NCBI GenBank assembly: GCA_947258805.1
Contig: CAMYJV010000055.1
Location: forward strand, 1 to 13,001
From: an uncultured Gammaproteobacteria bacterium
GTDB taxonomy: Bacteria; Pseudomonadota; Gammaproteobacteria; GCA-2729495
Length of the DNA: 13,001 nt
Reading direction: 5' to 3'
In this document: in pieces, positions 1 to 6,954 of the stretch
Layout: each line of letters opens with the position of its first letter
Position numbering within the stretch: the stretch's first letter is position 1
Translations under genes and position numbers: made by a program
Notes under the pieces: generated by a model
The model's database searches: none
Seen by the model: only the letters and a program-made list of their open reading frames with translations
What the model was told of the DNA's origin: nothing

Positions 1-565
1 TGGCGATGTGGTAATCGGGCAGCAGCCCGTAGCGGGCGTTGGTCAGGATGGTGTCGCCGGAATACAGGATCTTGTCGTCCTGAAAAAAGGCCGACAGGTT
101 GCCGGTGCCGTGGGTCGGGCCCGGATTAAGCAGCTGGAAGCGGACCCCGTCCAGTTGCATGTCGTGCTGCGGGCCGGACAGCGTGCGGGTGGGCACGAGC
201 TGGCCATCGGCCTCGCGCAGCCCGATGACCTTGGCACACATCTCATCCGCAATGATTTCGGCATCCGGCGCCAGATCCGCCGCGTAGCCGGCATGGTCCA
301 GGTGGTCGTGGCTGTAGATGATCGTGCTGATCTGCTTGCCTGGCAGGGCCTTTTCTATCGCTGCGCGATAGGCGCGGGCGCGACCGGGCGTGCCGAAGGT
401 GTCGAATGCGATAACGCCTGTATCTCCGGCAAGAAAGACCGAACGCACTTTGCCATCAGTAACCGTGTACACACGATCCGATAACTGTTCGGTCTCCATC
501 GCCGGCTCTTCGGCGAGCCAGGCCTGCATCTTGTCGCTGGTGAAGAGTCCTTTGTGTTCTGCCAT
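1..565 (-). CDS. Metallo-beta-lactamase-fold hydrolase, C-terminus beyond the window (MBL-1)
   Basis: Reading leftward from ATG at 565, 188 residues are visible before the window edge; the C-terminal part, with the last metal ligands, is missing. The Zn-binding signature HDHLDH lies at residues 86-91, followed by His152 in THGTGN and Asp171 in SGDT. These are the usual ligands of a dinuclear MBL-fold hydrolase (glyoxalase II / lactonase-like superfamily). No signal peptide is seen, so it is probably cytoplasmic. A GGAG ribosome-binding site sits 7 bases before the ATG. The gene starts 14 bases after the stop of the neighbouring MBL gene, so the two are probably co-transcribed. The visible part aligns without gaps to that neighbour from residue 51 to 188, with 77 of 138 residues identical by my hand count, so they are tandem paralogues. 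Substrate unknown: ester, lactone or thioester hydrolysis are all possible. Nothing indicates antibiotic resistance. Confidence 0.86.
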   Translation of the reverse strand, partial: MAEHKGLFTSDKMQAWLAEEPAMETEQLSDRVYTVTDGKVRSVFLAGDTGVIAFDTFGTPGRARAYRAAIEKALPGKQISTIIYSHDHLDHAGYAADLAPDAEIIADEMCAKVIGLREADGQLVPTRTLSGPQHDMQLDGVRFQLLNPGPTHGTGNLSAFFQDDKILYSGDTILTNARYGLLPDYHIA

Positions 566-579
566 GATCCTGCTCCGGC

Positions 580-1509
580 TCAGAAGGGCGTGGGGTCGAC
601 GCGCATATTGCCTTCGATACCCCAGCCGCCGGTGAGAAACTGCTGCATGTAGCGCGACAAATTCATCGCGCAGTATTCGTCGAAGCGGAACAGGTGGCCC
701 CACCGTGGGTCCAGTTCCTTCTGCGTGTAGTTCGTGACCGCTTCCCAATCCTGCGGGTCGATGCCTCGCGACAGCGCGTCCTGGGCCACTTCCGCCATGT
801 CGTCGTAATATTTCAGGCTCTCTTCGAAGCCCTTGCGGTCAGTCACCCAGAAGTGGCCCGGCACGAAGATGTCCCAGTCCAGGCTCAGCAGCCGTTTCAT
901 CGCCGGCACGTAGGGTGTCAGGTGCCAGTCCGGGAAGAATGTGTAGCCCACGCCGGGGATCACCGTGTCGACCATGAACAGCACTTTCTGGTCCGGGAAA
1001 TACGCGGCAATGTTGCCGTCGCCGTGGGTCGGGCCGGGGTATAGCAACTCGAATTTCACGCCGTCCAGCTCGTAGGCCTGCCGCTCGCCGGAAAAGGTTT
1101 CCGTGGCCGGCAGCTGGCCGTCGGACCCACGCGCACGAACGACCTTGTCGCACAGCTCGTGGGTCAGGATGTCGGCATCGGGGCCGAGGTCGGCCGCGTA
1201 ACCGGTGTGGTCCAGGTGTTCGTGGGAGTAAACGATCGTATGCAGCTGCTTGCGCGGCAGCACCCGCTGCATCGCGCCTGCGTAGGCGCGCGCGGTGCCG
1301 GGTGTCTCGAAGGTGTCGAAGGCGATCACGCCTTTCCTGCCCTCGACGAAAATCGTGCGGTAGATGCCCTCGCTGACGGTCCAGATGTTGTCGCGAACCG
1401 GGTCGAAGGTGATGTCTCGGTAGGCCCCCTGGATGGCCAGCGGGCCCGGGATTGTGAATATGCCGCAATGCTCGCAGGGCGCCTGCGGATCCTGATGTTC
1501 TTCGCTCAC
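580..1509 (-). CDS. Metallo-beta-lactamase-fold hydrolase (MBL-2)
   Basis: A 309-residue protein. I chose the GTG start at 1509 because AGGGGA (minus strand, 1516-1521) lies 6 bases before it and because the longer reading frame up to 1623 adds only low-complexity, unconserved residues. Metal ligands appear complete for a dinuclear MBL enzyme: HEHLDH at residues 96-101, His162 in THGDGN, Asp181 in VDT and His219 in VPGH. The fold core occupies about residues 45-225. The C-terminal 80 residues look helical and are rich in Trp, Tyr and Asp. No signal peptide or membrane segment is seen, so it is cytoplasmic. An unusual CEHC motif stands at residues 12-15, ahead of the core. It is the first gene of a two-gene unit with its paralogue MBL-1 and is transcribed divergently from the ubiD-led operon, which suggests shared control. 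The hydrolytic reaction is likely; the substrate is not identifiable from sequence. Confidence 0.88.
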   Translation of the reverse strand: MSEEHQDPQAPCEHCGIFTIPGPLAIQGAYRDITFDPVRDNIWTVSEGIYRTIFVEGRKGVIAFDTFETPGTARAYAGAMQRVLPRKQLHTIVYSHEHLDHTGYAADLGPDADILTHELCDKVVRARGSDGQLPATETFSGERQAYELDGVKFELLYPGPTHGDGNIAAYFPDQKVLFMVDTVIPGVGYTFFPDWHLTPYVPAMKRLLSLDWDIFVPGHFWVTDRKGFEESLKYYDDMAEVAQDALSRGIDPQDWEAVTNYTQKELDPRWGHLFRFDEYCAMNLSRYMQQFLTGGWGIEGNMRVDPTPF

Positions 1510-1527
1510 GTCGATTCCCCTCGAAGG

Positions 1528-1540
1528 CGGCCGTCGGCCG
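1528..1540. promoter_or_regulatory. Perfect 13-base palindrome near MBL-2, possible operator
   Basis: CGGCCG-T-CGGCCG, six-base arms around a single central base, lying 18 bases upstream of the MBL-2 GTG. It partly shares its core, CCGTCG, with the second palindrome at 1661-1673. Such a site could bind a dimeric regulator. Because the DNA is very GC-rich, chance occurrence is quite possible, and no regulator gene is in the window. Confidence 0.22.
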
Positions 1541-1660
1541 GGCAGCCCCTCTGAAACTACCACGAGCCAGTATGCCGGGACTGCGTTTCCGGCGGTTGGC
1601 ATTTTCGGCACGGCGCGCTGCACATTGCGCCGGAGCAGCCATTCGGGCCGCTACCGGCGC

Positions 1661-1673
1661 CGCGACCGTCGCG
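1661..1673. promoter_or_regulatory. Perfect 13-base palindrome upstream of the ubiD-like gene, possible operator
   Basis: CGCGAC-C-GTCGCG, six-base arms around one central base, ending 71 bases before the UbiD ATG. That position is compatible with an operator or activator site of the plus-strand operon. It contains CCGTCG, as does the palindrome at 1528-1540. The GC content of the region makes chance a serious alternative. Confidence 0.25.
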
Positions 1674-1744
1674 ATGTCTGGTAACGTAGCGGACGCAGTA
1701 ACGGTGGCAGCAAGAAGAGCGCCGAGCGAGAGGGGGTTTGACGG

Positions 1745-3112
1745 ATGGACCTAGTGGAACGAGGCCTGGCCGACGTGCAGGACTACGTCCGGTTCCTGGA
1801 AGAGCGCGACCACCTCATCCGGGTGAAAAGCGAAGTGGACCAGGACCTGGTACTCGCCGGCATCGCGAAGAAGTTCGAAGGCGGCAAGGCGGTGCTGTTC
1901 GAGAAGGTGAGGGGCCAGGACTACCCGGTGCTGGTGGGCCTGTACTGGAACCGGCCGACGACCGCCGGAATCTTCGGCAGCACTGCCGAACAGTTGCCCT
2001 TCGTACTCGCCGACGAGATCGGTGCGTGGCGCAAGGCGCCGATGGAGCCGGTCATCGTCGACAGCGGGCCGGCCAACGAAGTGATCGAGACGGACATCGA
2101 CCTGTACCGGCTGCCGATCCCTCACCACGCCGAACTGGACGGCGGCCGCTACCTGACGTCGAGCGTGGCCATCGCGAAAGACCCGGACACCGGCGTGCGC
2201 AATCTTTCTGTTCACCGCATGCTGGTGACGGGCAAGAATCGTTTCACGATGCTGCTGGAAGAGCTCGGGCACGTGATGGACTACTTCAAGCGCGCCGAGG
2301 CCAAGGGCGAGCCGCTGGAACTCACGATCAACAACGGCGTGGATCTCGGCACGTTCGTCGCCGCGGCATCGCCGGCCTCCGCCGCGCCGATCGAGATGGA
2401 CGAGATCGGGATCGCGTCGCAGATCCGGGGCGCGCCGGAGCAGCTGATCCGGGCCCAGACCGTGGGGGTCGAGGCCTTCGCGAACGCGCAGATCGTGTTC
2501 GAGGGCCGGATCCTGCCGGGGGTCCGCGAGCTGGAAGGGCCGTACGCGGAAGTGACCGGCTACTACGCCGCGCGCGAGCCGCGCTGGGCCTTCGAGGTCA
2601 CTGCAATTACCCGGCGTAAGCAACCGATTTTCCACACGATTCTGTCGGGCCTGGAAGTCCGCCAAGCCTACTCCTCGGTCGCCGAGGCCGGCGTATTCGG
2701 GCAGGTGCGGGCAGCGGTGCCGGCCGTCAAGGCGGTGCATTTTTCCGACGGCAGTGTGCCCTACGACCTGGTGGTGCAACTGGACAAGCAGTCGAACGAT
2801 GCGCCGTCGGCTGTGATCGCTGCCGCCTTCGAGTCCCTGGCCTTCCTGAAGACGGTGATCGTCGTCGATACCGACGTCGACATCTTCAACATGGCCGACG
2901 TGGAGTGGGCGGTCGCGACACGGGCGCAGTTTGAACACGATGTGACGATGATTCCCGACGGCATCGGCCACCGGCTGAACCCGATGGTGGAGGACGACCG
3001 CTGGACCCGGATGGGCATCGACGCGACGGTGCCGTTGCCGCGGGAGGAAAAATACGACCGCGCGACGATGCTGGAGGTCAATCTCGCCGACTACGAAATC
3101 ACCGGCGCCTGA
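1745..3112 (+). CDS. UbiD-family decarboxylase (prenylated-FMN dependent)
   Basis: A 455-residue protein of normal UbiD-family length. These enzymes use prenylated FMN to decarboxylate, or in reverse carboxylate, aromatic, heteroaromatic or alpha,beta-unsaturated acids in the cytoplasm. The family hallmarks are present. RNLSVHR at 152-158 contains the Asn used for metal/phosphate binding and Arg158, equivalent to the catalytic Arg173 of fungal Fdc1. EGPYAE at 264-269 supplies the two glutamates that correspond to Glu277 and Glu282 of Fdc1. The C-terminal block VDTDVDIF at 374-381 and the following WAVATR are also typical. Divergence from E. coli UbiD and the catabolic neighbours argue for a degradative role rather than ubiquinone synthesis. 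No UbiX-type prenyltransferase is in the window, so the cofactor must be made elsewhere. The start is supported by GAGAGGGGG 8 bases upstream. It is the first gene of the operon; its stop overlaps the next ATG (TGATG). Substrate unknown. Confidence 0.93.
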   Translation: MDLVERGLADVQDYVRFLEERDHLIRVKSEVDQDLVLAGIAKKFEGGKAVLFEKVRGQDYPVLVGLYWNRPTTAGIFGSTAEQLPFVLADEIGAWRKAPMEPVIVDSGPANEVIETDIDLYRLPIPHHAELDGGRYLTSSVAIAKDPDTGVRNLSVHRMLVTGKNRFTMLLEELGHVMDYFKRAEAKGEPLELTINNGVDLGTFVAAASPASAAPIEMDEIGIASQIRGAPEQLIRAQTVGVEAFANAQIVFEGRILPGVRELEGPYAEVTGYYAAREPRWAFEVTAITRRKQPIFHTILSGLEVRQAYSSVAEAGVFGQVRAAVPAVKAVHFSDGSVPYDLVVQLDKQSNDAPSAVIAAAFESLAFLKTVIVVDTDVDIFNMADVEWAVATRAQFEHDVTMIPDGIGHRLNPMVEDDRWTRMGIDATVPLPREEKYDRATMLEVNLADYEITGA

Positions 3113-4461
3113 TGAACCCGGCAGTCCAGACCAAGGCACACGGGCCGCCCTCGCCGTCGGTGGCGTGGTACACGGTGATCCTGTGCATGGTCGCCTACGT
3201 GCTGTCCTTCGTGGACCGGCAGATCATCGCGCTGCTGATTGAGCCGATCCAGGCCGACCTGCAGATTTCCGACACCCAGTTCAGCCTGCTGACGGGCCTG
3301 GCCTTTTCCCTGTTCTACGCCACCATGGGTTTGCCCATCGCGCGCTGGGCCGACGTCGGGTCGCGGCCGTTCATCATTTCGGCCGGCATCGTCGTGTGGA
3401 GTTTCGCCACTGCGCTGTGCGGCGTGACGCGCACCTTCTGGCAACTCTTCCTGGCGCGCATGGGCGTCGGCGTCGGTGAAGCTGCCCTGTCTCCAGCCGC
3501 CTATTCCATCATCACCGATTCTTTTCCCAAGTCCCGCCTCGGGCTCGCCCTGGGCGTGTATTCCATCGGCGTGTTCCTGGGCTCCGGGCTCGCGTTCCTG
3601 GTCGGCGGCACGGTGATCGAAGTCGTCGAGGGTATGGGCGGGCTGAACTTACCCGTCATCGGCAACGTCAGGCCGTGGCAGGCCACGTTCTTCATTGTCG
3701 GCGCGCCCGGTATCTTCATCGGGCTGTTGTTCTACCTGACGGTCCGGGATCCGGCCCGCACCGGCCTGGATCCGTCGGGCGCCAACCCGCGGGGTTTCAG
3801 CATCGGCCAGGTCATGGACTACATTCGGGGCCACAAGTCGACTTTCACTGCCCACTACCTGGGCTTCGGATTGCTGTCCCTGGCCATGTTTGCGCTGCTG
3901 ACCTGGGCGCCGGCCTACATGATTCGCGTGTACGAGATGAGCGCCCGGGAGGTCGGAATCTATCTCGGCTTCACGGTGCTGATTTCCAATTCCGCCGGCA
4001 CGCTATTCAGCGGCTGGCTGACGGACTGGTTCACGCGCCGCGGCCACCACAATGCGCCGCTGCGCTCCGGGATCGTCGGCGGTCTGGGGGTTATCGTTCC
4101 GGCCGCGCTGTTTTCGTCCATGCCCAGCTTTGGCTGGTCCTTGACGCTGCTGGCCGTGGCCTTTTTCTTCGCCAGTTTCCCGGTGGCTACGTCGGCCACG
4201 GGACTGCAGATCATGGCGCCTAACCAGATGCGGGCCCAGGTCACCGCGTTATTTTTCCTGGCCATGAACCTGTTCGGCATCACCGGCGGTTCCACGCTGG
4301 TCGCACTGGCCACGGACTTCCTTTTCCAGGACCCGCTGGCCGTTGGTTATTCCATGTCGATGACCTGTGCAATCGCCGGCGTGCTGGGTTCCGTTGTGCT
4401 GCTGTGGGGCCTGAAACCTTTTGGGGTGACAGCACAATCCGTGGCGCGGGCAACGGCCTGA
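3112..4461 (+). CDS. Spinster-like MFS transporter
   Basis: A 449-residue inner-membrane protein with about twelve hydrophobic segments, typical of the major facilitator superfamily. The N-terminal half carries FVDRQ in TM1 (Asp35-Arg36) and a degenerate motif A between TM2 and TM3 (GLPIARWADVGSR, about 73-85). It also has RMGVGVGEAALSPAAYS at about 116-132, the pattern usual in bacterial spinster-like MFS proteins. An extra stretch rich in Gly and Val at about 165-190 (VIEVVEGMGG onward) lies between TM5 and TM6. The ATG overlaps the stop of the UbiD gene by one base, so translation is probably coupled, and the carrier likely serves the substrate or product of that pathway. Proton-coupled import of an organic acid is the most likely role. 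Sphingoid-type cargo is known only for eukaryotic relatives, and export cannot be excluded. Confidence 0.92.
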   Translation: MNPAVQTKAHGPPSPSVAWYTVILCMVAYVLSFVDRQIIALLIEPIQADLQISDTQFSLLTGLAFSLFYATMGLPIARWADVGSRPFIISAGIVVWSFATALCGVTRTFWQLFLARMGVGVGEAALSPAAYSIITDSFPKSRLGLALGVYSIGVFLGSGLAFLVGGTVIEVVEGMGGLNLPVIGNVRPWQATFFIVGAPGIFIGLLFYLTVRDPARTGLDPSGANPRGFSIGQVMDYIRGHKSTFTAHYLGFGLLSLAMFALLTWAPAYMIRVYEMSAREVGIYLGFTVLISNSAGTLFSGWLTDWFTRRGHHNAPLRSGIVGGLGVIVPAALFSSMPSFGWSLTLLAVAFFFASFPVATSATGLQIMAPNQMRAQVTALFFLAMNLFGITGGSTLVALATDFLFQDPLAVGYSMSMTCAIAGVLGSVVLLWGLKPFGVTAQSVARATA

Positions 4462-4464
4462 AGT

Positions 4465-4470
4465 AGGAGG
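4465..4470 (+). promoter_or_regulatory. Full-consensus Shine-Dalgarno site of the flavoprotein gene
   Basis: AGGAGG stands 8 bases before the ATG at 4479, inside a 17-base gap. It is the only full-consensus ribosome-binding site in the operon, which suggests that the flavoprotein is made at a higher level than its neighbours. Confidence 0.7.
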
Positions 4471-4478
4471 GCAAGGGC

Positions 4479-5927
4479 ATGGACATCACGAGACGCGGAT
4501 TCCTGGCCTGGCTGAACGGGCTGGCTGCAACACTGCTGAGCGCACCGGCGGCCCTGGGTGCTGAGCTGAAGAAGATTCGCGGCCAGATGATCGGGCGTGC
4601 AGACCCCGATTACGAACTCTGGCGCAAGAGCATGGTCTGGTACCTGCACAAGCCTGCGCGTTACCCGGACACGATTGTCCGGGCCGAGTCGAGAGAAGAC
4701 GTGGTCGCCGCTGTTAACCAGGCGCGTGAAGACGGCGTGAAAATTGCGACGCGGGCCACCGGCCACAACCCGGCCCGCGGTTGCCTGCGCGAGGGCGGCA
4801 TGCTGCTTGATACCTCGCAACTCAGGAGCGCGGAGATCGATGCGGAAGCGGGCACGGCCTGGGTCGAGCCGGGACTGCGCAGCGCTGAGTTCATCGAGCT
4901 GACGCGACCGCTGGGCTGGGCTTTCCCGGCCGCCCATACGGATATCGTCGGCCTGGGTGGCTACCTGATCGGCGGCGGGCTCGGCTGGAACATGCCGTCC
5001 TGGGACATTGCCTGCCGGTCCATCATTGCCGCCGACATCGTGCTGGCCGACGGCCGTGTGGTGACCGCCACGCCGGAGCAGAATGCCGACCTGCTGTGGG
5101 CCGTGCGCGGGGCCGGGCCCGGGTTCTTCGGTGCAGTGCTGCGCTATCAGCTGCGCCTGTTCCCGTCGCCGGATGCCATCGTGAAGAGCAAGTACCTGGT
5201 GCCTATCGGCCAACTGCCGGCGCTGCTGAAAGAACTCGAGAAGATGACCGCCAGCCGCCGCCGGGAACTGGAAATCCTGGCGGTGATCGGCCGCTTCGGC
5301 GCGTCGGACAAAGCGCCGGCAGAGCGGGACCTGGTGTGCGCGGTCAGCGGGATTGCGTTCGGGAAGTCCAGGGCGGACGCGATGGAGCTGCTGGCGCCGG
5401 TCAGGCAGAGCCAGGTGCCGGGCATGAGCGTGGCGAAGCGGGAAGAGGTGCCGATGACGTATCCGGAGCTCTACGCCGGTAACGAAACGGACTTCACCAG
5501 CCCGTTCCGCACCGCGATACACAATATCTGGACGGATGACCTGTCATCGGCACTTGCGACGATTGCCGAACGGTGGCAAAAGCAGCCACCGCGTTCGCCG
5601 CGCTCCTTCGCGCTGACCGCATGGGGCGTGAACCCGTCGAAGGACGATGCAGATTCCAGCTTCACCTACGCGGGTGACCACTACCTGTCGTGGTACCTGA
5701 TGGCGGACAGCGAGTCCGAAGTCGAGCCGAATCACAGGTGGATGGACGAGTCGGTGGAACTGATGGCACCACACACGCGGGGCCACTACCCGAACGAGAT
5801 CAACCCCGGGCGCTACCCGGACGCGTTGCGCGCCTGCTATTCGCCGGAGAAGTGGGAGCGGCTGGCCAGCCTGCGCCAGCAGTACGATCCGGCCGGCGTG
5901 TTCCACACCTACCTTGGCTTCACCTGA
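4479..5927 (+). CDS. Tat-exported FAD-binding oxidoreductase, berberine-bridge-enzyme (BBE) type
   Basis: A 482-residue protein. The N-terminus has a twin-arginine signal: TRRGFLAWL at residues 4-12, a hydrophobic stretch, and a likely cut after ALGA at about residue 28. It should therefore fold with its FAD in the cytoplasm and act in the periplasm. Residues about 62-228 form the FAD_binding_4 (PCMH/VAO-type) domain. His96 in ATGHN matches the His that binds FAD covalently in BBE enzymes. GLGGYLIGGGLG (158-169) is the dinucleotide-binding glycine stretch. The cysteine that gives the second covalent bond in bicovalent BBE proteins, usually just before this stretch, appears to be replaced by Thr154. 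The C-terminus has the BBE motif, with YSPEKWERL and YDPAGVF (469-475). Such enzymes oxidise alcohols, phenols or ring C-H groups. A diheme cytochrome two genes downstream is a plausible electron acceptor. Substrate unknown. Confidence 0.9.
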   Translation: MDITRRGFLAWLNGLAATLLSAPAALGAELKKIRGQMIGRADPDYELWRKSMVWYLHKPARYPDTIVRAESREDVVAAVNQAREDGVKIATRATGHNPARGCLREGGMLLDTSQLRSAEIDAEAGTAWVEPGLRSAEFIELTRPLGWAFPAAHTDIVGLGGYLIGGGLGWNMPSWDIACRSIIAADIVLADGRVVTATPEQNADLLWAVRGAGPGFFGAVLRYQLRLFPSPDAIVKSKYLVPIGQLPALLKELEKMTASRRRELEILAVIGRFGASDKAPAERDLVCAVSGIAFGKSRADAMELLAPVRQSQVPGMSVAKREEVPMTYPELYAGNETDFTSPFRTAIHNIWTDDLSSALATIAERWQKQPPRSPRSFALTAWGVNPSKDDADSSFTYAGDHYLSWYLMADSESEVEPNHRWMDESVELMAPHTRGHYPNEINPGRYPDALRACYSPEKWERLASLRQQYDPAGVFHTYLGFT

Positions 5928-5937
5928 TGAACCGGTG

Positions 5938-6936
5938 ATGACGGATGAACTGAAACAGGTGGCCGTCGCCGGCGCCGGGCGCATGGGCCGCGGCATTGCG
6001 CTGAGTTTTGCGATGGCCGGCTACCCGGTGGCGCTAGTGGACAGCGAGGAACGCGCCGCCGAAGGCTGCGCCGAACTGGCCGCAATGGTGGCCAAGGAAC
6101 TCGCAGCGGAGACCGGCCTGTTGCAGGGAGCGGGTGTGATCAGCAAGGCGGCAGCAGCCGCCGCAGCGAAGCGAATCAGTTTCGTGTCCCGGGCCGATGC
6201 ACGCCCCGCGCTGCAAGAAGCGGACGTGGTCTTCGAGGCGGTTCTGGAGGTGCTGGACGTCAAGCGCAGCACCTACGAGTGGTTGAGTGGCGAGGTGCGG
6301 GGCGGGACTATCCTCGCGTCAACGACCTCCACAATGCTGGCGGACACGCTCGCCGGGTTCGTGACTGGCCCCGAACGGTTTACGAACGCCCACTGGCTGA
6401 ACCCGGCCTACCTGATGCCGCTGGTCGAGATCTCGCCGTCGGGCGATACGGCTGCCGAGACGGTGGCCGCACTGCGCGCATTGCTGGAACGGGTGGGCAA
6501 AGTGCCGGTGGTCTGTGCCGCGTCGCCCGGCTACATTGTGTCGCGCCTGCAGGCCCTGATCCTGAACGAGGCAGCCCGATTGGTGGAGGAGGGCGTGGCC
6601 AGCGCAGAGGACGTGGACAAGGCCATACGCACGGGTTTCGGGCCGCGTTACACGGTCTTTGGCCCGCTTGAGTTCATCGACTGGGGCGGCGGCGATATTC
6701 TTTACTACGCGTCGAATTACCTGGCAGAAGCCATTGATCCTAAAAGGTTCTCTTCCCCAGACATCGTGCGGGAGAACATGGCCGCGGGCCGCAACGGGAT
6801 GCGCGAGGGTCAGGGCTTTTACGACTGGCGGGGCATCGACCTGGACGGCTACCGTCAGGAGCGCCTGGCCGCGTTCGCGCGCTTGCTGGGCAGCCTGGAC
6901 CTGCTGCCCACCGGGGCGGCGGACACGATGGACTGA
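5938..6936 (+). CDS. 3-hydroxyacyl-CoA dehydrogenase-like NAD-dependent oxidoreductase
   Basis: A 332-residue protein starting at ATG 5938, 10 bases after the previous stop. No Shine-Dalgarno site is visible, so translation is probably coupled. An in-frame TTG at 5914 would overlap the upstream gene and is less likely. The N-terminal Rossmann domain has GAGRMG at 12-17 and an acidic Asp35 at the end of beta-2, fitting NAD+. The fold continues with ADVVFEAVLE and STTST (128-132), where most family members have SNTS. The catalytic His152 in HWLNP, Asn155 and Glu164 in PLVEI match the His/Glu dyad of 3-hydroxyacyl-CoA dehydrogenases. The C-terminal 3HCDH helical domain starts near PGYIVSRLQ (197-205) and retains Asn210. 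It is a free-standing dehydrogenase, not fused to enoyl-CoA hydratase. Expected reaction: NAD-linked oxidation of a 3-hydroxy acid or acyl-CoA to the 3-oxo form. Since no CoA ligase is nearby, a free acid substrate is possible. Confidence 0.9.
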   Translation: MTDELKQVAVAGAGRMGRGIALSFAMAGYPVALVDSEERAAEGCAELAAMVAKELAAETGLLQGAGVISKAAAAAAAKRISFVSRADARPALQEADVVFEAVLEVLDVKRSTYEWLSGEVRGGTILASTTSTMLADTLAGFVTGPERFTNAHWLNPAYLMPLVEISPSGDTAAETVAALRALLERVGKVPVVCAASPGYIVSRLQALILNEAARLVEEGVASAEDVDKAIRTGFGPRYTVFGPLEFIDWGGGDILYYASNYLAEAIDPKRFSSPDIVRENMAAGRNGMREGQGFYDWRGIDLDGYRQERLAAFARLLGSLDLLPTGAADTMD

Positions 6937-6954
6937 ATGTGAGGCGGATACCCG

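Larger units (their letters stand above)
1510..1744. promoter_or_regulatory. Divergent intergenic control region
   Basis: These 235 bases separate the GTG of MBL-2 from the ATG of the UbiD gene. They must hold the promoters of both units unless transcription enters from elsewhere. I see no convincing sigma-70 -35/-10 pair on either strand. Two perfect 13-base palindromes (listed separately) sit one near each gene. GTAACG occurs twice as a direct repeat, at 1681-1686 and 1698-1703. On the plus strand the ribosome-binding site GAGAGGGGG ends 8 bases before the UbiD ATG. The reading frames crossing the region are short and low in complexity, and I do not regard them as genes. Confidence 0.55.

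Noticed and set aside
1..1509. Antibiotic resistance beta-lactamases
   Set aside because: The MBL fold is shared, but there is no signal peptide, the overall sequence is of the hydrolase/lactonase kind, and the context is catabolic.
1510..1623. N-terminal extension of MBL-2 to an ATG at 1623
   Set aside because: The extra 38 residues are unconserved in appearance, while the GTG at 1509 has AGGGGA at ideal spacing and leaves room for a divergent promoter.
1572..1754. Small 60-codon frame in the divergent region
   Set aside because: It is an Ala/Arg-rich translation without a ribosome-binding site and runs into the start of the UbiD gene.
1745..3112. Assignment as ubiquinone-biosynthesis ubiD
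   Set aside because: Only the family is certain. The protein is in a catabolic operon without other ubi genes, so giving the gene symbol would overstate the evidence.
1751..3139. A 462-codon minus-strand frame opposite the UbiD gene
   Set aside because: It is a shadow of a strongly conserved gene. The translation is His/Arg/Asp-rich with no domain, and no ribosome-binding site supports it.
4347..5522. A 391-codon minus-strand frame opposite the transporter and flavoprotein
   Set aside because: It is antisense to two well-supported genes and shows only biased composition.
5914..5937. TTG start of the dehydrogenase at 5914
   Set aside because: It is a weak start codon that overlaps the flavoprotein gene. 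ATG 5938 gives the normal distance to the Rossmann motif.
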